The translations under genes and the position numbers were made by a program. Of a stretch of DNA of 64,000 nt, positions 41,957-56,900 are shown piece by piece. This stretch comes from Anammoximicrobium sp964645045 (lineage in GTDB: Bacteria; Planctomycetota; Planctomycetia; Pirellulales; Pirellulaceae): NCBI GenBank assembly GCA_964645045.1, contig CAZXYZ010000033.1, positions 28,796 through 92,795 on the forward strand. Reading direction: 5' to 3'. The number at the start of each line of letters is the position of its first letter. Positions within the stretch are counted from its first letter, which is position 1. The notes below the pieces were generated by a model. It had not been told where the DNA came from. It saw only the letters and a program-made list of their open reading frames with translations, and searched no databases.

Positions 41957-44900
41957 ATGACCATTGGTCGTTTTCGCAAGTCGTCGGCGAGGGCGAGAGG
42001 GACAATCAAGCGGCGCGAGCAGTCACGTCGCCAGCGATCCCTGCGAGGTCTGCGGATCGAAGCATTGGAGGATCGCCGCCTGATGGCGACGGGGCCGCAA
42101 CTGGTCGGCATTCAGCCCAACCGGGGCGATTTGCTGAAGGACGGCGACGTCCTCAATGTGGCTCCGCGCGAATTGGCATTTCGCTTTGACGAGGTGGCGG
42201 ACATCGATGATGCCACTCTGGGCGCAATCCAAATCACCCGGAGTGGCGGGGATGGGCAGTTCGACGTCGCCACCGCGAGAACCGACTTCAACACCGCGGG
42301 CCAGGTCATTGTCGAGTTCCGGGCGAAAGTGCCCGGCGATGCGGGCAACGACGTGGCGTTGATGTTCAGCAAACGCAACGTGGGCAAGGCGGCGCCGCCG
42401 GTGATCACGGTCGAAGGCCGCACGATCTTTGTGGAATTGAACTCGACGTCCAAGAACCAGACCACCGCATTGGCGTTGGTTAACGCGCTCAATGCCAACT
42501 CCAAAGCCAACCAATTGATCGAAGCGGTTGTGGTGTCGGGCCCGACCGCGACGGACATCGCCACGCCGGCCATCACCTACTCGCCGCTGCAACTGACCGG
42601 CGGGAACCAAGCGTCGGTGTCCTCGAATTTCAACACGGGCGGCAATCTGGACATTACCTTTACCGCCGTTGCGACCGGGGCCGCGGGCAACGGACTGCGG
42701 ATCGAGGTGACCAAGACCAATCGGGGCGGGGCGGCTAGTCCGACGATTGCCGTCAACGGCCGGACCATCCAGATCGGGCTGAATTCCAATCCCGGCAACG
42801 AGACGACGGCAGCCGAGTTGGTGAGTGTTTTCAACGCGAATCCGTTCGCCCGCGCGTTGGCGGTTGCCTCGAACCCCGTAGGCAATCCGGCGACGAAGAT
42901 CGGCTTGGCGGCCACGGTGATCAATTACTCGCCGCTGATCCTGGGCGGGGCCAATGACGTGGTGCTTGAGCCGGGCTACGTTGGGCTCGGCGATATGCCG
43001 CGCGAGGTGATTTTCCGGTTTGCCGAGTCGTTGCCGGATGATGTCTACCGGATCGATATTTCCGGCACGGGTACGGCTCCTTTACGGAGCACGAACGGTT
43101 TTGCGTTGGGCGATACGACCGACGACGGCATGGACAATGGGCAGGATTTTGCCCGGCGGTTCGAACTCGACCTGGGGGCCCAGATTCTGGCCGTCGTACC
43201 GCAGCCGATTTCGCGGTCCTCCAACGGTCTGCTGGGCCAGGCGACCACGCAAATTGAAGTTTACTTTAATGACGACGATTTGGTGCCGGCGCTCGCCAGC
43301 AATCCGAACTTCTACCAATTGATCTTCACCAATGACACCGCGCAGACGACGGACGATGTCGTCTACAAGCCGATTGCGGTCCAGTATTACTCGGATACAG
43401 ACCGGGCTGTACTCACGTTCAGCCGGCCTCTGCACCAATTGGGCAGTGGATCGGGCGTGTTCCGGCTGCGGATCGGGACGGACGAGGCACAACCCGCTCC
43501 GCCCACAACCGTGGATCTGCGGACGCAGGACGCAGGATCGAGTTTCGACACGGCGCACACCTTGGGCAGCCTGGGTGGCAGCCAACTGATTTCGTCCGCC
43601 ATCGATCCGCAGGTGTACGAACTGGATTTGCCGGGGGCCAGCGACGAGCCCGGCCATCGCGCGATCTCGGAGCAGATCCAGACGCATCTGCTGCAGCCCG
43701 CCGATTCGGAAAACGGGATTGCGACCATCTTCTACAATTTCCGCGGCGACTACGGCTCCGATCCTGCCGGCAACAAGCTGTCGAATCTGATTACGGCCGA
43801 GCAGAAGACGCGGGCCCGCGAGGCGTTTGAGCTGTGGGGGCGGGCGATCGGCGTGCAATTCGTCGAGACGGCGTCGCAAGGCATTGTGGTGGCGACGGGC
43901 GACTTGCGGGCCTTGAACCCCGCCGCAATCACCGGCCGCGGCGTCCCCTTAGCGCTATCCGGGCTCAATCCGGTGACGGGCCAGCCCACGATCATTCTGG
44001 ACAACGCCGAGAACTGGTACGTCGCCTTTGGCAAATCGGACGACCCGTTGCGGCCGGACAGCTGGTTCGAGATCGCGATGCGCGAGATCGGCCGGACCTT
44101 GGGGATTGGAGATACGAGCGATCTGCCGCCCGGCACGATCACGGGCAGCGATCCGGCGTTGGCCTACGGCAATACGAATGTGCCGGAAGCGATCTACCCC
44201 GGGGATCAGGACATCGTCCACGGCCGCCATCTGTACCGGAACGAAGGCAAGGACATCGACTTGTACCGGTTCGAAGTCACGCAGACCGGCGTGCTGTCCG
44301 CGGAAGTCTTGGCGCAGCGGTTGAAGGAAGCCAGTCTGCTGGATTCCGTGATCGCCGTCTACCGGGAAACGGGCGGCGGCCGCGAGTTGATCGGCCGCAA
44401 CGACGATTACTTCAGCCACGATTCCTTCCTGGAATTAGCGTTGGAGCCCGGCGTGTACTACGTCGGCGTATCGGCGGCGGGCAATGTCGATTACAACCCG
44501 GCTGTGGAGGACACAGGGTTCGGCGGTGTTTCCGAGGGCTCGTACGATCTGCGGTTGACCTTCCGGCCCAATGCCGGCAACAGTCTGCTGGACGCGGACA
44601 ATGCATTGACGACGGGCGCCAGTGCCGTCTCCCGGGCGACGGCCCTGGATGGGGACGGCGACGGCGAGCCGGGAGGGGTGTTCAACTACTGGTTCCGCGT
44701 GGACGCGACGCCGATCATCGTCGACAAGACGGCGGCTAATGGGGGCAACGGCAACTTGAGTTCGCCGTTCAATACGATTGCTGCGGCGCTGCTGACGGCG
44801 CGCGCCGGCGACGTGGTGCGGATCATCGGCAACGGCGGCACCGATGGGAACGTGGGCACGCCGAATGACAACGTGCCTTACGAAATCGGCTTCAATCTAC

Positions 44901-47900
44901 TGAGTCAGCCGCTGGCGGACGGCAGCACGCTCAACGTCCCGCAAGGCGTCACCGTAATGATCGATCGGGGGGCGGTGTTGAAACTGCGCCGGGCCCGGAT
45001 CGGCGTCGGCAGCTTCGACGCGACGACCAATCTGAGCGGCGGATCGTTGCAGGTGCTGGGCACACCGCGGTTGATCGACAACGCCGGCTTCCTCGTCAAG
45101 GACACGGCCGGCAATCCCGTCTCGGGCCAAGTCACGTTCACCTCGTACAGTGATGAGGTCTTGGGCGGCGACAGCAATCCGTCGGTCAAGACCATTCCGG
45201 CGGCGGGCGACTGGGGTGGATTGATGTTCCGCCGCGACCTGGATCAAGTCGCCGGCCGGCTGGATTTGGAAGGGTCCGGCATCTTCTTAAACTACATCAA
45301 TCAAGCAGACATCCGCTACGGCGGCGGCATTGTCGTGGTCAACCAGGTCCCGCAAACGGTCTCGCCGATCCACGCGATCGATGCGCGGCCGACGGTCACG
45401 TTCAACTCGATTACGTACAGCGCGGATGCCGCCCTGTCGGCCAATCCCGACAGCTTTGAGGAGACCAATTTCCACGCGCCGCGTTACCAGACCGTGCCTT
45501 TTACCTCGGACTATACCCGCGTCGGGCCGGTGATCTACAGCAACCGGATCGTCGACAACTCGATCAACGGCCTGTTCGTGCGGCTGACGATCCCGGCCGG
45601 CAGCCAGGCGGAAGAGATGACGGTTTCGGGCCGTTGGGACGATGCGGACGTCGTCCACGTGCTGGCGGAGAACTTGCGGATCCAGGGGAATCCCGGTGGT
45701 CTCGTCCAGTCGCTCGCGGCGCCCGATGTCAGGCTGGTCACGCTGACGAAGCAGAACAATGGTGCGGTGCCGGCGGGTATCCAGACCTACAAGCTGACCT
45801 TTGTCGACGCTCAAGGCCGCGAGAGTCCGGCCTCGGATCCCACCGCCAGCGTTTTGGTGCAGGTTACCAATGCGGACACCGGCGTGACTCAGAACGTCCT
45901 CCTGCAGAACCTGCCGACCGCGCCGGCCGGCTACGTCAGCCGCCGGCTGTACCGCTCGGACAAGTCGGAGTACGTCTTGGTCGCCAACTTGGATGCTGCC
46001 ACCCGCACGTACCTGGACGACGGCACGGTGCTGGGCGGACGACTGGCCGGTTCCGCGCTGAGCCTGCAAAGCCGGTTGAATGGCCGTTTGGCGGTCGATC
46101 CGGGAACCATTGTGAAGCTAAACGGAGCGGGCATTGAGACCGGTTTCGGAGCGCAGCTGATCGCCGAAGGACTCGCCGGCAGCGAAGTCATCTTCACGGC
46201 GCTGCAAGACGACCGGTACGGTATCGGCGGTACGTTCGAGACGAGTTTCCGCGATGATTTGCAGCCCGGCAGCTGGACGGGTTTGTACATCGGCCCGGCC
46301 AGCCAGGCCAGCCTTGACCACGCCGTGCTCGCGTATGGCGGCGGCGTATCCAAGGTGCCCGGGAATTTTGCCTCGTTCAACGTCCTGGAGATCCAGCAGG
46401 CCGACGCACGGGTGACCCATTCCGTGTTCGAACACAACGCCAACGGCACGGGCGGCCAGGCGACGGCCAACCGCGGCGGGCGCGGCTCGAATGCGGAAGC
46501 CTTGATCTTTGTGCGCGGGGCGCAGCCGGTGCTGGTCGGCAATGTGATGACGACCAACACGGGACCGGTCATCAACATCGACGTCAACTCGCTGAACCAC
46601 GAGTTGATTACCGATCCGGGCCGCTCGACCGGATCGATCGACCGGCGCTCGCAAATCATCGCCAACTCCGGCCCAATGATCCGCGACAATCGCTTGAGTG
46701 GCAACGACCTGAACGGCATGGTCGTGCGTGGCGGAACGCTGACCACCGAAGGTGTCTGGGACGATACCGACATCGTGCATGTCGTGCTGAACGAGACGAT
46801 CTACGTGCCGGACTTCCACACCTATGGCGGCTTGCGGTTGGAGAGCAGCGCCACGCAGAGTCTGGTCGTCAAGCTGGAGGGCGGCAACGCCGGATTCACG
46901 GCCACGGGCCGCCCGCTGGACATCACCGACCGCATCGGCGGGGCGATGTACGTGTTGGGGCAACCGGGCCGGCCGGTGGTGATGACATCGCTGAACGATT
47001 GCACGGCGGGCGCCGGCTTTACGCCCGCCGGCGGCCCGCAGGTCGAGACGAAGCTCGGCGCGTGTGGCGTGCCCGATGAGCCCGGAGCGGGTGCCTTGGG
47101 GCCGTTGGAAATCGAGCAAGTGACCACCGACGCGGACGTGCTCCGCGACACGCTGTTGGGACCGGGGGTCATTCCAGTCGGCACCGCGACCTTCGTCGGC
47201 GGGACGGCCTCGGCCGGCATCTTCCGCAGCGGTTTGGCGTCCATTGGAATTGATTCCGGCATCATCCTGGCCACGGGCGACGCCACGGTGGCCGCGGGGC
47301 CGAATCTCAGCGACTTCGACAGCGGATTCGCCTCGCTGCAGGGCGACGCGGATTTGGACACCGAATTCGGCTTCGTCCCCGGCAGTCTGCTCGCCACCGA
47401 AGACACGACGTACCTGCAGTTCGACTTCCAGCTGGACCCGTCGGCCAGCCAGGATTTGTACTTCAATTTCGTGTTCGCGTCCGAAGAATACAACGAATTC
47501 GCGAACTCGCCGTTCAATGATGTCTTCGCATTTTTCATCGACGGCCGGAACATCGCCTTCCTTCCGGGCACGACGACGCCGATCTCGATCAACACCGTCA
47601 ACGGCGGCAACCCGTTGGGCTTCACTCCGCAAAATCCGCAGTTTTACAACAACAACAGTCTCGTCGATAACGGCCAGTTCCTCAACCTGCTCGGCTACGA
47701 CGGGTTTACCGAGGTCTTTACCGCCCAAGCCCTGGGCGTCGGGCCCGGGACGCACACCATCAAGCTGGCGATTTCCGACGTGGCCGATACCATCTTGGAT
47801 TCAGCCGTCTTCCTGCAATTAGGCAGCTTTGCCAACATCCCGGTCGGGACACAGCCGGGGCCGGGAGATTGGCGCGGGGTGCAGCTGTTGCAGAACACGC

Positions 47901-50900
47901 ACGATCGAAACGTGGACACGGCCATCGAATGGGAAACGGGAAACGCCACGATTTCCGGCACCAACGAACGGCCGGCCGACGCCCAGTTCCTGGGAACGCT
48001 GGCGCCGGACGAGAAAGCGGCCGATGATACGCGCCGTCTGGGGTTTGACGTCCGCGGCTCGTTAAACCGGCCGGGGGACTTGGATGTGTACTCGTTCCAG
48101 GCGACCGCCGGCACCGAGGTCTGGTTGGACATCGACCGCACCTCGCACGGGCTGGACACGGTCCTGGAACTTGTCGACGAGCAGGGGCTGGTGCTGGCCC
48201 GCTCCGACAATTCGGAGGCGGAAGCCGAGAATCCCAACCTGCTGTACCGCGATCCCACCCTGGGCGCCCCCCTCGTGCTCAATCCGCTGAACAAATCGGT
48301 CTTCGACGCGCAGGACCGTTGGACGGCCAACCCGCGGGATGCCGGGATGCGGGTCGTACTGCCGGGGCCCGTCGGGCTGAACAACACCTACCAGGTGCGC
48401 GTGCGGAGCAGCAGCAGCCAATTGGGCACGCTGAACGCCGGGCTGACGACGGGCGTGTACCAGTTGCAGGTGCGGCTCCGCGAGTTGGACGAAGTGCCGG
48501 GATCGGCCATCCGCATGGCCGACGTCCGTTACGCGGTCAACGGCATCGAGGTGACCGGCGGGCCCCGCCACTCGCCGCTGACCGGCGACGCCGCCGAGGC
48601 CCTCGACGCGCAGGGCACTGACACGAACAACGACTTGACGACGCCGGACAACCTGGGCAACTTGTTCAACACCGACCGGGGGACGCTGAGCGTGGCCGGC
48701 GCCCTGGCGAATGCCGGCGACGTGGATTGGTACCAGTTCGACGTCCGTTTCGATGCGGTCCAGACCGACGACCCCAACGCGCCGCGGCATGCGTCGGTGG
48801 CGTTCGACATCGATTACGCGGACGGATTTGCCCGCGCGAACACGAATCTGTGGGTCTTCAATGCGGCGGGCCAGCTGGTGCTGACCGGCGGGGACTCGGA
48901 TACGCTGGACGATCGCCCGGTGAATTCGACCCAGTTGACGGACGATCTGTCGCGCGGTTCGGTGGGCGCCTTGGATCCGTTCATCGGCCCCGTCGCGTTG
49001 CCTGCGGCCACGGGTCTGGCTGCCGGACGTTATTATGTGGCCGTCTCTTCCAATGCGCGGATTCCGGAGGAATTGCAGCAGTTCCTTGTGGCCACGCCGG
49101 TCAACCCGCTGGTGCGATTGGAGCCGGTGAACTCTGTCAACCGCGTGGCCGAGGACCGGATTGCCTCCACGGGCTACTACACGACGGCCGAAGCGCCGAC
49201 GGTTCCGATCGTTTTCGGCCTTGACGACCAGGTCACCTTGTTCATTCCGGCGGGCGACCAATTGAAGGACGGCGAGTCGTTCACCGTCACTAATGCGGCC
49301 GGCGGTGCGATGGCATACGAGTTCGACGCGGACGGCGTGGTGACGCCGGGACGGACGGCAATCCCGTATGCGTACAGCGACACGGCTACCGCGATCGGTG
49401 CGGCCGCCGCCGAAGCGATCAGCCTGAACCTGCCGCCATCTCTGACCTTTGCCGATATCCTTCCCGATCCGACGAAGGATGCGCCCGTGATCATTTCCTC
49501 GTTGTCGGTTTCCGGTGGGGGCAACGGGCAGGTGATCCTGCGGGAATTCGTCTCCCAGCAGACGCTGTTGAACGAAATCACTTCGACCGATCCGTTCACC
49601 AACCAGTTGCAGGTCATCCCCGTGACGCGGACGACCAGCCGCGTGCAGGATCCTCAAGTGCGGCAATCGGCCGCGCCCGGCGAAGCCGGGGCGGCCGTCT
49701 ACGTGTCCCGGCCGGCGGCGGCCGACTATACGCTGGGCGACGTGACCATGTTCGTCACGGAGCCCTCCCGGTTCGCCGTCAACCGCACCGAGTTAGTGTC
49801 GGTGGACGCATTTACGGGCGCCCAGGAGACTCGGATCGGCTACTTTGGCGCGAACGTCAGCGACATCGCGATGCACCCCCAGGGCGCACTGCCGGCGGTC
49901 GGCAACGGCGGCGGCCTGTTCGCCTTTTCCATCCCCCAGACGTACCCGCAGGACGATGACACCACGGGCAATTACTGGCAGATCAATCCCGCCTTGAATA
50001 CCCCGGCTAATCTGGGCGAGAACATCGGCGATGACGGCATCGAGACCTGGGAACTGGACCCTGCCAATCCAGCCACTCCGATCCGTTCCGATGCCGGCAC
50101 CAAGGCCGGCGTGGGCATCGAGTTCAACGCCATCACGTTCAGCGGGCAAACTCAAGGGATCGGCCAGAACGTGCGCGGCTTTGCCATCGGCAACCGCGGA
50201 GACACGTTCGTGGACCCGGTGACCGGGCAGGTGATTTTCTCAGGTGCCAACGGCATTTCCGACCCGGTGAACCTCCTGTTCGAATTCGAGCCGGGCACCG
50301 GCACGGCGATCAATCCGCCGACCTTCGCGGACAAGACGAAGACGGCGCTTTTATTGGCCGGCGGGACGCAAATCTGGGAGCGGGGCGCGCTGAACACTAC
50401 GGCCGATCCGTTTCCCTCCGGGGGCACCAACACCACCGTTACGGGAGTCAATGCAACGACCGTGTCGACCGATTCGCAGGGCAACCTGATTACCACCGTG
50501 AACATCGAAGACGGCGACTTTTTCCAAGTCGACCGGGACGGTAACGGGACGGGAGACGTAGGCTTCGAGTTTGACACGGGGCCTGAGTTCCTGATCAACA
50601 TCAACTCGTTTAATGCCGCGAATCCCCAGGTGCCGCAGGACGGCGATACCTTCTTCGTGGACGGTTTCGCGTTTCAGTTCGACACGGGTTCGGTCCTCGT
50701 CGTGACCGCCCAAAACGGCGGCCAATTGACCGATGGCACGACGCTGACCATCTCGGACAATGCGGCGACTCCCTCGACGGTCACGTTCGAGTTTGACAAT
50801 AACAACAACACGGCCGGCAACGTCCCGATCACGTTCAACCAGACCAGCAACCAACAGGCGATTATCAACGCCATCATCACCTCCATTGCCGGGGTGCCGA

Positions 50901-53900
50901 ACTTCAACGTACAAGCGGTGCAATTGCAGGGTACCAATCGGCTGACCCTGACGGGCGAGTCCCCTACCGCCGGGGCCACGACCAACGCCACCGGCATCAC
51001 GATTTTGGGACAGCCGGGGGTGGCCGGCGCGGTGGTGGCCGTCCCGGTCGAGGAGAACTTTACCGTAGACCAAGTCGGGGCGGCGATTGCGACGGCCGTC
51101 AACGCCACACCGGGGTTGGTATTTCAAGCCGGTGCGGCCGGCAATCGGCTGAATTTTGCGGGCGCGCTCACGGCGGATTTCACGGGGATCCGCAATCCGC
51201 TGATGTTCACCCAAACCGGGATCGCAGGCACTTTCAGCCGGTTCCGCCTGCCGGTCCCCTTCCTGGTTGACGACACGAGTCTGGAAATCGCCGACCGCGT
51301 GTACCAAGCGGTTACCGCAGCGTCGCTCAACGCAACGCAATTGGGCACCACGGTGCTCTTGGATCCCGCGCCGCCTCCGGCGTCTCAACCGGTCTTCGTC
51401 TGCAACAGCTTCGGCACGCCACCGCAGATCGGTGCCCCCGGTATTTGGGACTGCCCGCTGCAGAGCGGCGGGGCCGCGCCGGGTGGCAGCATCACGGGGA
51501 TCGCCTTCGTGGGGCCCCAAATGTACGCCGTCACAGACACGGGGGGCTTGTTCCGGATCGCCAACCGAGGCGGGGGCGCGTTCGTCGCCAACTCGACGTC
51601 CAACATTGCGGACTATATCGATGGTTCGCAGAGCCAGCTGCAAGCCGTCAATGATGTGACGGCCGTCGACCGGCTGTACACGACGCCCGTGGTTTTCGAC
51701 AATCTGAATCCGGACACCATCACGGATCCCGACAATGGCTTTGTCGACGCCGGTTTCGTGATCGGCGGCCACCTGATCGTCTCGGGGACACAAAGCAACG
51801 ACGGCGAGTATACGATTACGCAAGTCACGCCGGGAACGATGACGCTGGCGGCGGCCGACACGCTGGTTACGGAAACGGTGCCCAGCGGAGCCCGGCTGCA
51901 GATGGTGACCACCGCGCCGGTGCGGTTTTCCGGGCTGGTGGCGGGGCCGGAAAACGCCGAGGACGGCCGTTACGAGAATCTGCTGTTCGGCATTACCGAC
52001 ACGGGCCGGATCTTCGCCATGGACACCTGGGGCCAGCCTCAAGCCGTCTTCGCCAATGCCCAGTACTATGTGGATACCGGCGTCACCGGCGCGCAAGGAC
52101 TTGCGTTTTCCAATCTCGACGACAATCTCTGGCACGTGACGACCGACCGCGACACCGCCCCCGGCCACACCGTGAACCAGGCGTTTGACGGCAGCCGTTT
52201 GACTGACGTGCCGGCCGGGAATGCCAGCCTGTACTTTGGCTACGAGGGGCCTCAGGTGCAAACCCAGTTTGGCACCGGCAACTTTGCCCCTAACACAACG
52301 GCCAATACGTATGATTTTCCCGGCGGCGCGCAAGGCACGCTGCTCAGCAATCCGATCAGTCTCGAGGGCTACTCGGCGGCCGACAAGCCGACCTTGTACT
52401 TCGATTACTGGCTGGACACGGAACAGGCGGACGCCAATGGCGAGACGACTCTGTTGGGGCCCGACGACCGGATGCGGGACGCGTTCCGGGTTTACATTTC
52501 GGGCGACGACGGCCGGTGGAAACTGCTGAGCACGAACAACTCGGACCGCGACGCACCGCCGGACGACGACTACCTCGACGAGTTCGATCCTTTCTACACC
52601 GTGGACGCGCAGACCGGCCAACTCGTTCCCGAGCAGCCGTTCCGCCGTGCCGACTTGTTCGACAGCCAGAATTCCCAAGACGCCAACGACCCCTGGCGTC
52701 AGGCCCGCGTGGACCTTTCGCCCTACGCCGGACAGAAGGATCTGCGGCTGCGGTTCGAATTCAGCACGGCTGGCGGGATGAGTTCCGGAGGCCGCAACTT
52801 TACGCTGGATCTGAATACGGCCGGAAACGAATTGCGGGCCCTGCCGGGCACCGACCTGCGCGACGGTCAGATGTTCACGCTGACCGACCTCGTGCTCAAT
52901 CCCGTGACCACTTTTTATGAACAAGTCGACGTCGTCGGCTTTGAGTTTGACTTCGGTCCGGCCATCGTTGCGCCGACCGGCGCCGCGGTCGACGATGGCG
53001 ACCTGTTCGACATCGACGGGACGGTCTACGAGTTCGACAATGACAACACGGTCGGCGCAACCAACAGCATTCCCCATGTCCGGGTACCGTTCACCGGCCT
53101 GGAAACCGGCGGCGAGCTGGCCCTGCTGATCCAGGAAGTGGTTACGGCCAACCCGCCGGTACCGATCGCCTTGCAAGCCGACTTGATCGTGGACGAAGTC
53201 GATACGAACGACACGCTGGCTACGGCCTATCCCAGCGGCCTGAACGGGACGACGCAGTTGTTGCGCGGAACCGGCTACATAGGCGACAACTTCAATTTGG
53301 GCGCGAACATCCCTGTGGATCTGGACGTGGATCTCGTCCGGGTCTACCTGGACGCCGGCGACCAAATCGTGGTGCAGACCGACACCCAGCGTCTGGCGAC
53401 CCAATTGGATGCGTACCTGCGGCTGTTCGACGCCAACGGAGTCGAGTTGGCCTTCAACGACAACTTGGATCCCACCAGCCCCTTCATTCGCGACGCCAAG
53501 ATCGAATACACCGCGACCAAGCGGGGCGCCTACTACGTCGGCATCAGCGCCGCCCATAATCCCGATTACAGCCCGCTGTCGATGGGCAGCGGTGTGGCGG
53601 TTGCGGGGAAGGTCGTCAGCCAAGGTTACTACGAATTCTCGATATCCGTCACCGATCCGACCGGCCCGCAACGGGTGGGCAATCGGCTCAATCTGCCCAA
53701 CGCGGCCACGATCGTGACGACCGGGCTGCCGGCGACGTTTGTCGACGGCGCGTCGGGGGTTGCCAGCGGACTGCCGAATCCGCTGGCCGACGACGTGCCG
53801 ACGCTGCCCGACTTGCCCGTCGTGCCCGTGCGCGTCAGCCTGACGATGAGCAGTCTGGATGTGGCGGATGCGATCCGTGTGGCCCTGGCCGATTATCTCG

Positions 53901-56900
53901 GCAACGGCAACGCGGATGCGATCAAATCGCGGAACGAGTCGATTCAAATCATCGGTTACGGAATCGGCGATTCCGGACCACTGGGCTTGTCCGGGCCTTC
54001 TGATCCGACGACCGCCTTGGCGGGAACCGGGCTGTTCGGCGACCTGTTCGGAGCCTTTAACGCCTCCGCCGGATTCAACGGCCAAGTCACGGCCGCCACG
54101 CCCGGCGCTTTAAGGATGCGGGACAATCAGCACGAGGGCGTCTACATCGACAATATCCTGATTGGCTTTGCCAGCCGCGGCGAGATGGTGACGGGCAGTT
54201 CGCAGTCCGCCAGCCCGCAGTTTGTCGTCAATACGGCACAGCCGGGCGGCGAGATCGATTCGGGCGCGTACCAGTTGGAGGTTCGGCAGGCGACCGAGTA
54301 CGGGCAAACGGTGGCGGGGTTGCCGAATTTGATCCTGTTTGAAGGATTTGACGTCAATGACCGCTTGGTGGATGGCGTGACGTTGACGCCTGCCGCAGGC
54401 GATTTCTATCGCGACGGCCAGAGCTTTACGATCAGTGACGGCACCGGCGCGGTGACGTTCGAGTTCGAGGATGTCACCGTCGAGAACGGCGTGGCGGCGG
54501 GGAACACGGCGATCCTGTTTGATCCCAGCGACAGCGATGTCGTCATGGCCCGGCGGATCCGGGATGCAATCAACGCCGCTGCGGACGCGGGCCGGCTGGA
54601 ACTTCGCGCTTCCACCGGCGACGGCGTTTCCGCAGGCTCAACCAGCACCAGCAACAAGATTCACTTGTCCGGCGAGGCGACGGTGACGATGGGGGCGGCA
54701 ACCGGCAGTTCGGCCGGCGGCCGGCCGGTGGCCGAGGCCAACGATACGCTGGAGGCGGCCATTGACACCGGGATGGTGGCGGGCGGCCGCGAGGGGTATC
54801 GCGGCGCGGGGGTGATCGGCGACAATCCGGCCATCCGGCCCTTTGGCGCCGATATCGACTTGTTCCGGGTGGAACTGTCTGCGGGCGAGTTGATTACGAT
54901 CGACATCGATGCGACGGACTTGGGCTCCCCGCTCGATGCGGTGCTGCGGGTCTTTGACGCGAACGGTGCGCCGGTTTTAGAACTGGACGCGTTGAGCCGT
55001 CCGCAAATGGTCGTCAGTGACGACAACGTGGGCCCCGGCGAGAGCGCGACGATCCTGCCTTCCGGGATTGCTAATCGGGATTCGTTCCTGGTCTTCACCG
55101 CGCCGGCGGACGGCGTCTACTACCTCGGCGTCAGCGGCTTCGACAACAACCAGTACGATCCGCGCACCCTGGGCGTCGGCTCGTCGAACCCGGCCGAGAT
55201 CACGGCCTACAACGGCGAGGTGTACTTTACGGCTTTCACGGCGGCGACGGGACGCGAATTGTGGAAATTGGACAGTGCGGGATTGCCCGTGCTGGTGGCC
55301 GACATCGATCCGACCGGTTCCTCGTCGCCCGCCGAGTTGACGATCTTCAACAACGAGCTGTATTTCACCGCCTTCACGCCGGCCAACGGCCGCGAAATCT
55401 GGAAGGTCGATGCCGCCGGAGCGGCGTCCCTGGTGGTCGACGTCTTTAACGACGGCTCGTCGGACCCGAGCGGTTTGACCGTCTTTAACAACGCCCTGTA
55501 CTTTGCCGCGTTCACGACGGCCAGCGGCCGCGAGTTGTGGAAGACGACGCCCGGCGGCGTGGCGACCGAAGTGGCCGATATCGACCCCTTCGGCTCGTCT
55601 GCTCCGGCCGACTTGACGGTGTTTAACAACGAGTTGTATTTCAGCGCCTTCGCCCCGACGACGGGCCGCGAATTGTGGAAGGTCAATGCGGCCGGCGTTG
55701 CCACGAACGTCCTGGATCTCGATCCCATTGGCTCTTCCGATCCAGCGGGCTTGACCGAGTTTGGCGGTGCGCTGTATTTCAGTGCGACGCTGCCGACGAC
55801 GGGGCGCGAGCTGTGGAGAATCAATGCCTTCGGGCTGCCGAACCAGGTCGCCGAAATCGATCCCACCGGATCGTCAGATCCCTCCGGTTTCGAGATCTTT
55901 AATAACGAATTGTATTTCGCGGCGACGGCGCCATTGAGCGGCCGCGAGCTGTGGAAAGTCGACACTGTCGGCAACGTCGGGCTGGCGGCCGATATCCACC
56001 CCGCCGGTTCCTCCGCTCCGGCGGATCTGACGGTCTTCAACAACTCGCTCTATTTCAGTGCCGAAGGGCCGACGGGCGGCCGCGAGTTGTGGAGACTGAG
56101 CGCCGCGGGCGCGGCGAGCTTGGCGGCGGACTTGGAGGCGGGCGGCTCGTCGGCTCCCACCGAGCTAAGCGTCGCCAACGGCGAGTTGTATTTCAGCGCG
56201 TTCACCACCGCGACCGGCCGGGAGTTGTGGCAGTTGACTACGGCGGGCGTCGTCTCGCCGGTAGCGGATTTGGACCTCGCACAGCGGCGGGATGGAGTGA
56301 CGGGCTTCTATGAAATCGAGATCCAACGGCCCCTGAACTCGAATGGCTTGAACGTTTTGAGCTACACCGGCCGCGGCGACGCCAACCTGTTCCGCGATCA
56401 GGGCCAATTGGTGATTCGCGATACCTCGGTCTCCGATTCGTCGGGCTACGGCATCGTGGTGCAGGCCGGACCGCGCGGCACCGGCGGCGCGCCGAGTCCC
56501 GGACCGGCGCGGAACCTGGCGGAAGTGAACACCGCGCGCCTTGCGCCGGGTGTGACCGTGACGAACAACATCCTGGCCTACAACCAGGCCGGCGGCATCC
56601 GCTTCAGCGGCGACGCCAGCAATCCCGCGGCGGGTGCGCTGCAGCCGGCGTCCGTACCCTTCGGCCGCATCATCAACAACACGATCTACGGCGCGGACCG
56701 CAATCCGTTTCAACAGATCCCTGCGGATATCGTGTTCGTGATCGACACCACGGGGTCGATGTCCGACGACATTCAAGCGATCCGGCAGCAGATCGACCAG
56801 TTCGACACGGCATTGAAGGGGGCCGGAATCGATCCGCGCTACGGCCTGGTCACCTTCCCCGGCACCGGCCCAACCCCGGTCCAGATTCAGGACCTGGTGG

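Noticed and set aside
50351..54085. 1,244-codon open frame on the minus strand inside the giant gene
   Set aside because: It is a GC-driven shadow of the giant exported gene; its translation is Arg/Val/Gly-rich with no domains, while the plus-strand frame has clear PPC, ELWK and VWA domains.
55177..56280. Repeat array as a CRISPR
   Set aside because: Units are 138 bp, contiguous and in frame with conserved protein motifs, with no spacers.
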